This document shows positions 7,809 to 12,696 of a stretch of 12,696 nucleotides of DNA, one piece after another; positions within the stretch are counted from its first letter, which is position 1; every line of letters starts with the position of its first letter. The position numbers and the translations under genes are program-made. The notes below the pieces were generated by a model. It saw only the letters and a program-made list of their open reading frames with translations. It was not told where the DNA came from and made no database searches. Source of the stretch: Actinomycetes bacterium. GTDB taxonomy: Bacteria; Actinomycetota; Actinomycetes; Actinomycetales; Dermatophilaceae. Location of the stretch: NCBI GenBank assembly GCA_023451855.1, contig JAEXXY010000060.1:1-12696 (forward strand), written 5' to 3'.

Positions 7809-7831
7809 GCCGCGCACGCCGCGGCCGCCCC
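7801..7831 (+). terminator. Strong GC-rich hairpin across the stop codon of the giant gene
   Basis: Outer arms GGGGC (7801-7805) and GCCCC (7827-7831) and inner arms GCCGCG (7809-7814) and CGCGGC (7820-7825) give 11 GC pairs around a 5-base loop. The TGA 7806-7808 forms one side of the internal loop. No T-run follows. It may attenuate or process the transcript before the MoxR gene, letting the two products be made at different levels, or it may end the mRNA. Confidence 0.5.
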
Positions 7832-7883
7832 GCAGCTATCACCCGCACGGAACCCTCAGCACTTCGCACGAGACCACTTTCAC

Positions 7884-7891
7884 GAGAAGGA
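7884..7891 (+). promoter_or_regulatory. Ribosome binding site of the MoxR gene
   Basis: GAGAAGGA lies 5 bases before ATG 7897-7899. It is a clear Shine-Dalgarno site and fixes this start. The 88-bp gap before it also holds the stop-codon hairpin of the giant gene. Confidence 0.7.
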
Positions 7892-7896
7892 CACCC

Positions 7897-8868
7897 ATGA
7901 GCGTCACGCAGGACCAGGTCACCTGGTTCGCCCACACCTTCGACCAGCTCGTCGGCAACATCGAGAAGGCCGTGCTCGGCAAGCAGCACGTCACGCGCCT
8001 GGCGCTGACCTGCCTGCTCTCCGAGGGGCACATGCTCCTCGAGGACTTCCCCGGCACCGGCAAGACCCAGCTCGCGCGCGCCCTGTCGGCGACCGTGCAG
8101 GGCACGCACAGCCGCATCCAGTTCACGCCCGACCTGCTCCCCTCCGACGTCACCGGCGTGACGATCTACGAGCCGACCAAGCAGGCCTTCGAGTTCCACC
8201 CGGGCCCGATCTTCGCCACGATCGTGCTCGCCGACGAGATCAACCGCGCGTCGCCGAAGACCCAGTCGGCGCTGCTCGAGGTCATGGAAGAGGGCCGCGT
8301 CACCATCGACGGCAAGCCGCACTCGGTCGGCGAGCCGTTCATGGTCATCGCGACCCAGAACCCCATCGAGCAGGCCGGCACGTACCGCCTGCCCGAGGCC
8401 CAGCTCGACCGCTTCCTCATGAAGGCGAGCGTCGGCTACCCCGACCACGAGGCGACGATCGCCGTGCTCGCCGACGCCAAGACGCGCGACCGCGCCAAGA
8501 CGCTCCAGCCGCTCATCGCCAGCAACGTCATCGTCGACATGTCGCGCCTGGCCGACGAGATCCACGTCGACCCGGCCATCCTGGGCTACGTCAGCCGCAT
8601 CGCCGAGGAGTCGCGACGCCACCCGAGCCTCAAGCTCGGCCTGTCGGTGCGTGGCTGCCTCGCCTACGTGCGCTGCGCCAAGACGTGGGCGGCCAGCCAG
8701 GGCCGCACCTACGTCGTCCCCGACGACATCAAGATCCTCGCCGAGCCGGTGCTGAGCCACCGCCTCCTGCTGGGCGCCGAGGCCCAGTTCGCCGGCATCA
8801 CGGTCGAGCAGTGCATCGACCAGATCCTCGGCGACATCGCCCCGCCCGCGGAGCGCGCCTCCGCCTGA
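7897..8868 (+). CDS. MoxR-family AAA+ ATPase
   Basis: A cytoplasmic ATPase of 323 residues, normal for MoxR proteins, which act as chaperone-like remodellers and are usually paired with DUF58 or von Willebrand-type partners. Visible motifs: Walker A DFPGTGKT (50-57, Lys56, Thr57); Walker B IVLADEINRA with Asp113 and Glu114; sensor 1 VIATQNPIE with Asn155; the PEAQLDRF segment with Asp171-Arg172; and a sensor-2-like LGLSVRG with Arg252 in the C-terminal lid. All catalytic residues appear intact, so it should bind and hydrolyse ATP. It sits 88 bases after the giant exoprotein gene and 64 bases before the DUF58 gene. By family precedent it likely works with that DUF58 protein to mature or assemble a membrane or secreted complex; the client here could be the giant exoprotein. 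Nothing looks truncated. Confidence 0.95.
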   Translation: MSVTQDQVTWFAHTFDQLVGNIEKAVLGKQHVTRLALTCLLSEGHMLLEDFPGTGKTQLARALSATVQGTHSRIQFTPDLLPSDVTGVTIYEPTKQAFEFHPGPIFATIVLADEINRASPKTQSALLEVMEEGRVTIDGKPHSVGEPFMVIATQNPIEQAGTYRLPEAQLDRFLMKASVGYPDHEATIAVLADAKTRDRAKTLQPLIASNVIVDMSRLADEIHVDPAILGYVSRIAEESRRHPSLKLGLSVRGCLAYVRCAKTWAASQGRTYVVPDDIKILAEPVLSHRLLLGAEAQFAGITVEQCIDQILGDIAPPAERASA

Positions 8869-8902
8869 GCGGCGGGTGCACGACCGCACACCACGGCTCA
8901 GG
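8864..8902 (+). terminator. Stem-loop including the stop codon of the MoxR gene
   Basis: CCTGAGC (8864-8870) and GCTCAGG (8896-8902) form a perfect 7-bp stem, and the TGA 8866-8868 lies in the left arm. A second small hairpin fits inside (GTGC 8876-8879 with GCAC 8886-8889). There is no T-run. It could be an intra-operon processing or stability element rather than a true terminator, because the next gene starts only 30 bases later. Confidence 0.35.
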
Positions 8903-8921
8903 GCCCGAGGAAAGCCACGAC

Positions 8922-8927
8922 GAGGGG
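8922..8927 (+). promoter_or_regulatory. Ribosome binding site of the DUF58 gene
   Basis: GAGGGG lies 5 bases before ATG 8933-8935. It decides this start over the in-frame GTG at 8876, which sits inside a hairpin and lacks a good upstream purine site. Confidence 0.7.
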
Positions 8928-8932
8928 TAGGG

Positions 8933-10366
8933 ATGGCCGAACAGGTCAAGGAGCGGGACGCGTCGACCGGCGCGCCCCCGAACGCACCGGCAGGCGCGCC
9001 GGCGAAGGCGCCCACGCGCGGGACGGCCCGGGGCTCGACGAGCCGCGGGATCCGGCACGTCACGCAGCCGATCACGCAGACGATCGGGCACGCCACCGGA
9101 CGCCTCGCCCAGCGCACGGAGGGCGTGTGGCGGCCGGTTGCCGGCGTCCTGCACTGGGTCTCGCCGCTCGGGTGGACGATCCTCGCGCTCGGTCTCGTCA
9201 CGTGGTTCGCCGGCGCCCGCTGGGGCTGGACCGAGCTGCTCATGGTGGCCGCGGCCGCGCTCGTGCTCTTTCTCGTGTGCTTCGTCCTCGCGCTCGGGCG
9301 CACCAAGGTGCGCGTCGTGGCCGAGGTCGACCCGCGACGCGTCGTCGTCGGTGAGCCGGCCACCGGCCGCATCGTCGTGACGAACGAGGCGCGGGCCCCG
9401 ATGCTGCCGATCCTCGTCGAGCTGCCCGTCGGGCTGTCCGCAGCGCGCTTCGTGCTGCCGGCGCTGACGCCGGGCAACGCCCACGAGGAGCTCTTCGTCG
9501 TGCCCACCTCCCGCCGCGGCGTCATCCAGGTCGGTCCGGCCACGACGGTCCAGGGCGACCCGCTCGGGCTCATGCGCCGCACCCTGACGTGGACCGAGCG
9601 CACCGAGCTGTTCGTGCACCCGCGCACCGTGGCGCTCGAGTCGCTGGGCGCGGGCCTGCTGCGCGACCTCGAGGGCAGCACCACCGAGGACGTCTCGATG
9701 AGCGACCTCGCCTTCCACGCGCTGCGCGAGTACCAGCCGGGCGACGACCGCCGCTACATCCACTGGCGCAGCTCGGCCAAGGCCGGCCGCCTGCTCGTGC
9801 GCCAGTTCCTCGACACCCGGCGCTCGCACGTGACGGTCCTCGTCGACCCGGACCCGGAGCAGTACCGGTCCGGCCACGGCAAGACCGGACGCACGGACCG
9901 CGACGTCGAGCGCGACGTCATGGCGGCCAACGCGCCGACGGCGATCGAGGCCGACGTCGAGACGGCCATCTCGGTCGGCGCCTCGATCATGGTCCGCGTC
10001 ATGCTCGACGAGCAGGACTGCACCATGGTCTGCGGCGCGCAGAAGGTGAGCCGGTCGGTGCCGCAGGTCGGCCTCGATGCCATGGCGAGGGTCGAGCCCG
10101 GCCCGATCGACCTCCTCTCGGCGAGCCTCGATGCCACCGACCTCGCGCCCGACACGTCGACGGTCTTCATCGTCACCGGACCGCACCGCCCGTTCATCGA
10201 GCTGCAGCGCGCGGCCGGGCAGTTCCCGCCCGAGGTGACCCGGGTCATCGTCGTCGTCGACCCGCTGGCCGAGCACGGCATCCGCCGTGGCGGCGGCCTG
10301 ACGATCCTGACGCTGAGCGCGCTCGAGGACCTCCGCCCCCTCCTGTTCACCGGAGTCGCCCGATGA
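8933..10366 (+). CDS. DUF58 domain membrane protein
   Basis: A 477-residue protein. The first 75 or so residues are Ala/Pro/Thr/Arg-rich and look disordered and cytoplasmic. Two hydrophobic helices follow (about 79-95 and 100-122). After a beta-rich region comes the DUF58 signature: FHALREYQPGDDRRYIHW with Arg265, Glu266, Gly270-Asp271 and His277-Trp278, then RSSAKAGRLLVRQF. The C-terminal part resembles a von Willebrand A-like fold (VTVLVDPD). DUF58 proteins are the standard partners of MoxR ATPases; their exact biochemistry is poorly known, but they are linked to cell-envelope assembly and stress. It follows the MoxR gene and overlaps the transglutaminase-like gene by ATGA, so the three probably form one unit. 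The N-terminal extension looks longer than in many homologues; I cannot measure this without a search. Confidence 0.92.
   Translation: MAEQVKERDASTGAPPNAPAGAPAKAPTRGTARGSTSRGIRHVTQPITQTIGHATGRLAQRTEGVWRPVAGVLHWVSPLGWTILALGLVTWFAGARWGWTELLMVAAAALVLFLVCFVLALGRTKVRVVAEVDPRRVVVGEPATGRIVVTNEARAPMLPILVELPVGLSAARFVLPALTPGNAHEELFVVPTSRRGVIQVGPATTVQGDPLGLMRRTLTWTERTELFVHPRTVALESLGAGLLRDLEGSTTEDVSMSDLAFHALREYQPGDDRRYIHWRSSAKAGRLLVRQFLDTRRSHVTVLVDPDPEQYRSGHGKTGRTDRDVERDVMAANAPTAIEADVETAISVGASIMVRVMLDEQDCTMVCGAQKVSRSVPQVGLDAMARVEPGPIDLLSASLDATDLAPDTSTVFIVTGPHRPFIELQRAAGQFPPEVTRVIVVVDPLAEHGIRRGGGLTILTLSALEDLRPLLFTGVAR
10352..10355 (+). promoter_or_regulatory. Ribosome binding site of the transglutaminase-like gene
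   Basis: GGAG lies 7 bases before ATG 10363-10365, inside the end of the DUF58 gene. The ATG overlaps the DUF58 stop TGA 10364-10366, a typical coupled-translation arrangement. Confidence 0.5.
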
Positions 10367-12696
10367 GCCAGACCGGTATCTCCGCCCCGCCGCCGAGCGC
10401 GCTCGTGCAGCCGCCGAGCGCGCGCGAGCGCATCGGCACCCAGCTGGCGAAGCTGCGCCCGACCGCGCCCCAGCTCGTCGATGCCGGCTTCACCGCCGCG
10501 CTCGTCGGCATCGCGCTCGTCGGCTTCCGCACGACCTTCTTCGGTCTCGGCTGGCTCTGGGTCGGCATCGCCGGCCTGCTCATCGGGCTGCTCGTGGCCC
10601 ACACGGGCGCGGCCTTCCGGACGCTCGGCGTCGTGACGCTGCTCGGGGCGGCAGCCGCCTACCTGCTCCTCGCAGGCCCGGTCGCCGTGCGCGAGGACCT
10701 CGTCGCCGGGTTCCTGCCCTCCGGCTCGACGTTCTCGACGCTCGTGCACATGGCCGTCCCCGGCTGGAAGGAGCTGCTGACGGCGCTGCCTCCGGTCGAC
10801 TCCGAGGGCCCGTACATGGCGCTGCCGTTCCTCTTCGGCCTCGCCGGCGCCACCCTCACCTACGGTGTCGCCCGACGCTGGCCGGGTGCGGTGCTCGCGC
10901 TCGTGTCGCCGGTGGCGCTCCTCGTCGCCTCGATCGTCCTCGGCACCCAGACCCCGGCCGCCGTGCTCGTCCAGGGCGCGGTCTTCGCGCTCGTGGCCAT
11001 CGGCTGGACCGCGCTGCGCAGCAACCGCAACCGGCCGGCCCTGCAGAACGGCGCCGGTCGCACGACGCGCGCCGTCACCACGGCCGGGCTGCTCGCCCTC
11101 GCCACGGTCGGCGGGTTCTTCGTCGGTCCGATGCTGCCGGGGGCCGACCACCCCCGGACGGTGCTCCGCCCCTCGCTGGTACCGCCGTTCGACGTCAGCC
11201 AGTTCGCCTCGCCGCTCGCCGGGTTCCGCCAGTACACCGAACCGAACGCGGCCCAGCAGTTCGACAAGACGCTGCTGACCGTGAAGGGCCTGCCGGCGGG
11301 CGTCCCGCTGCGGTTCGCGGCGCTCGACTCCTACGACGGGTTCGTCTGGGGCGCAGGCAACTACGCCAACCTCGGCGACGGGCCGGACCCGCAGGGCACC
11401 AGCTTCCGCAAGGTCGGCACCCACATCGCCGCCGAGGGGCCCGGCCAGGAGGTCACGGCCACGGTGGCCGTCCCGGCCGGTGGCTACAGCGACGTGTGGC
11501 TGCCGACGTTCGGCACGGTCACCGGCCTCGACTTCGTCGGCGCCCGCAAGGACACGCTCTCCGACGACCTGCGCTTCAACGTCGACACCAACACCGGCGT
11601 CCTGCCGGAGAAGCTCGCCGCGGGCGACCAGTACACGGTGACCGCCTACGTGCAGCCGCCCTCGAAGGAGCTGCCGAAGACGGCCGACGTCGCCGACGGC
11701 ACGACCGTCGACGCGTCAGCGCTCGGCTTCCTCGATGACAAGGTGACGCCGTGGACCGACCGCGTCGACGGCCAGTGGGAGAAGGTGGCGGCCGTCGCCA
11801 AGGCCCTCCAGGACGGCGCGTACACCGACGGTGGCACGCCGGGTGACTACCAGAACGTCTTCCTGCCCGGTCACAGCCTGCTGCGGATGAGCCAGTTCAT
11901 GAAGTCGACGCAGCTGGCCGGCAACGACGAGCAGTACGCGGCCGCATACGCCCTCGTCGCCAACCGGCTCGGCGTCCCGACGCGCGTCGTCCTGGGCGCG
12001 ATCCCCGAGGCGGGCGGCGTCGTCAAGGGCAGGGACGTGCGGGCGTGGGTCGAGGTCAAGCTCGCCGACGACTCGTGGCTGCCGATCCTCGCCTCGCAGT
12101 TCGTCCCGGACCGCAACAAGAAACCGCAGCAGCTGATCCGCAAGTCCGAGGAGAAGAAGACCGGCGCCCAGGTGCCGCCGCCCGCGGCGAACAACCCGCC
12201 GAGCGTCCTTCAGGGCCCGGACCAGGCGCAGAACGCCACCCAGCTGCGCAACCCGCCGAAGGACGACAACCCGCTCAACCCCGACAACTGGCCGGACTGG
12301 CTGCGCTGGCTCGTGTTCTACGTGCTCCTGCCGCTCGCCGTCCTGCTGTGCGTCTACGGGGCCATCCGTGGCGCCAAGTGGCTGCGCCGCCGCCGTCGCC
12401 GCACCACCGGCCCGACGGCCGCCCGGGTCACCGGCGGGTGGCGCGAGGTCATCGACACGGCGCGCGAACTGCGGATGCCCCTGCCGGCCAAGGGAACCCG
12501 GCTCGAACAGGCGCGCGCGCTCGAGCTGCACGTCGACGGTCCTCCGCCGCCGAAGCCGAGCGTCGTCGTCGACGGCGCGCTCATGGGCGCACCCGTCGCC
12601 TCGAACGGGCACGTCGCCCTCGGCGCCTCCGAGACGACCGATCCCGGGCGCACGGCGCCGGCACCGCCGCCCGCGGCGCCGGGCAGCCGGGAACCC
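10363..12696 (+). CDS. TgpA/transglutaminase-like multi-pass membrane protein, catalytic triad apparently lost (3' end cut by window)
   Basis: The frame stays open from ATG 10363 to the window edge: 778 residues with no stop reached. The N-terminal part has about six hydrophobic helices (roughly 42-55, 58-79, 87-109, 151-168, 174-194 with 199-218, and 238-258). Next comes an extracellular part (about 259-646), a helix at about 650-668, and a basic cytoplasmic tail (RRRRR, then GGWREVIDTARELRMPLP) like those of DUF3488/TgpA-type proteins. The transglutaminase-like core is recognised by EQYAAAYALVANRLGVPTRV and RAWVEVKLADDSWLP. Where active members have Cys, His and Asp, this protein has Asp522 (11926-11928), Arg560 (12040-12042) and Leu576 (12088-12090). 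It is therefore probably not a cysteine transglutaminase or protease. The gene is otherwise intact and co-directional with DUF58. A scaffold or substrate-binding role is inferred. Confidence 0.85.
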   Translation, partial: MSQTGISAPPPSALVQPPSARERIGTQLAKLRPTAPQLVDAGFTAALVGIALVGFRTTFFGLGWLWVGIAGLLIGLLVAHTGAAFRTLGVVTLLGAAAAYLLLAGPVAVREDLVAGFLPSGSTFSTLVHMAVPGWKELLTALPPVDSEGPYMALPFLFGLAGATLTYGVARRWPGAVLALVSPVALLVASIVLGTQTPAAVLVQGAVFALVAIGWTALRSNRNRPALQNGAGRTTRAVTTAGLLALATVGGFFVGPMLPGADHPRTVLRPSLVPPFDVSQFASPLAGFRQYTEPNAAQQFDKTLLTVKGLPAGVPLRFAALDSYDGFVWGAGNYANLGDGPDPQGTSFRKVGTHIAAEGPGQEVTATVAVPAGGYSDVWLPTFGTVTGLDFVGARKDTLSDDLRFNVDTNTGVLPEKLAAGDQYTVTAYVQPPSKELPKTADVADGTTVDASALGFLDDKVTPWTDRVDGQWEKVAAVAKALQDGAYTDGGTPGDYQNVFLPGHSLLRMSQFMKSTQLAGNDEQYAAAYALVANRLGVPTRVVLGAIPEAGGVVKGRDVRAWVEVKLADDSWLPILASQFVPDRNKKPQQLIRKSEEKKTGAQVPPPAANNPPSVLQGPDQAQNATQLRNPPKDDNPLNPDNWPDWLRWLVFYVLLPLAVLLCVYGAIRGAKWLRRRRRRTTGPTAARVTGGWREVIDTARELRMPLPAKGTRLEQARALELHVDGPPPPKPSVVVDGALMGAPVASNGHVALGASETTDPGRTAPAPPPAAPGSREP

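Noticed and set aside
5295..7817. An 840-codon open frame on the minus strand opposite the giant gene
   Set aside because: Its translation is Arg/Val/Asp/Ala-rich without domains, as expected when GC-rich codons are read antisense. The + strand frame shows clear FN3 modules over the same bases.
8876..8932. An in-frame GTG that would lengthen the DUF58 protein by 19 residues
   Set aside because: It lies in a stem-loop region without a good ribosome binding site. ATG 8933 is preceded by GAGGGG.
7645..9684. A 679-codon minus-strand open frame spanning the MoxR and DUF58 genes
   Set aside because: It covers the reverse complement of two well-recognised genes, shows no motif, and crosses their intergenic regions without a plausible start site.
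9754..11424. A 556-codon minus-strand open frame across DUF58 and the transglutaminase-like gene
   Set aside because: Arg/Glu/Gly/Ala-rich antisense shadow with no recognisable domain.

Overview
The window is a compact, same-strand gene cluster from a very GC-rich bacterium. Third codon positions are almost all G or C, Shine-Dalgarno sites are strong, and two junctions use ATGA stop/start overlaps. Together with the gene content this points to an actinomycete. A member of the Micrococcales (Intrasporangiaceae-like) is a guess that the sequence alone cannot prove. All genes read on the + strand, and I see no tRNA, rRNA, CRISPR array, insertion sequence or phage gene.

Layout: (i) 2-469, the C-terminal end of a membrane protein with one transmembrane helix and a fibronectin-III-like extracellular tail, possibly a Ser/Thr kinase whose kinase part lies upstream. 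(ii) 470-678, a 209-bp non-coding leader with a hairpin over the preceding stop codon and an imperfect 15-bp direct repeat. (iii) 679-1479, an FHA-like protein with a C-terminal helical, HTH-like region. (iv) 1476-7808, a 2110-residue membrane-anchored exoprotein: a probable beta-propeller-like head, nine Ig/cadherin-like modules of about 100 residues, two cysteine-containing linker modules, five fibronectin-III-like modules and a cysteine-rich end. (v) 7897-8868, a MoxR-type AAA+ ATPase. (vi) 8933-10366, a DUF58 membrane protein. (vii) 10363 to the window end, a multi-pass membrane protein with a TgpA/transglutaminase-like extracellular domain, cut by the window edge.

The set FHA + FN3/Ig exoprotein + MoxR + DUF58 + transglutaminase-like protein matches, from memory, the 'PFNA' type of cluster described in bifidobacteria (kinase, FN3 protein, AAA ATPase, DUF58, transglutaminase, PP2C phosphatase, FHA). 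The system is therefore known in outline, though its biochemical role is poorly understood. A reasonable inference is that phospho-signalling inside the cell (FHA, kinase) is coupled through a MoxR/DUF58 chaperone-like pair and a transglutaminase-fold membrane protein to the assembly or display of the giant surface protein. PP2C, FHA and kinase genes would be expected beyond the right edge.

The most interesting detail is that the transglutaminase-like domain appears to lack all three catalytic residues (Cys to Asp522, His to Arg560, Asp to Leu576). This suggests a binding or scaffolding pseudoenzyme. In addition, each of the three junctions with a real gap carries a hairpin that includes the upstream stop codon. 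This may set different transcript levels within one operon.
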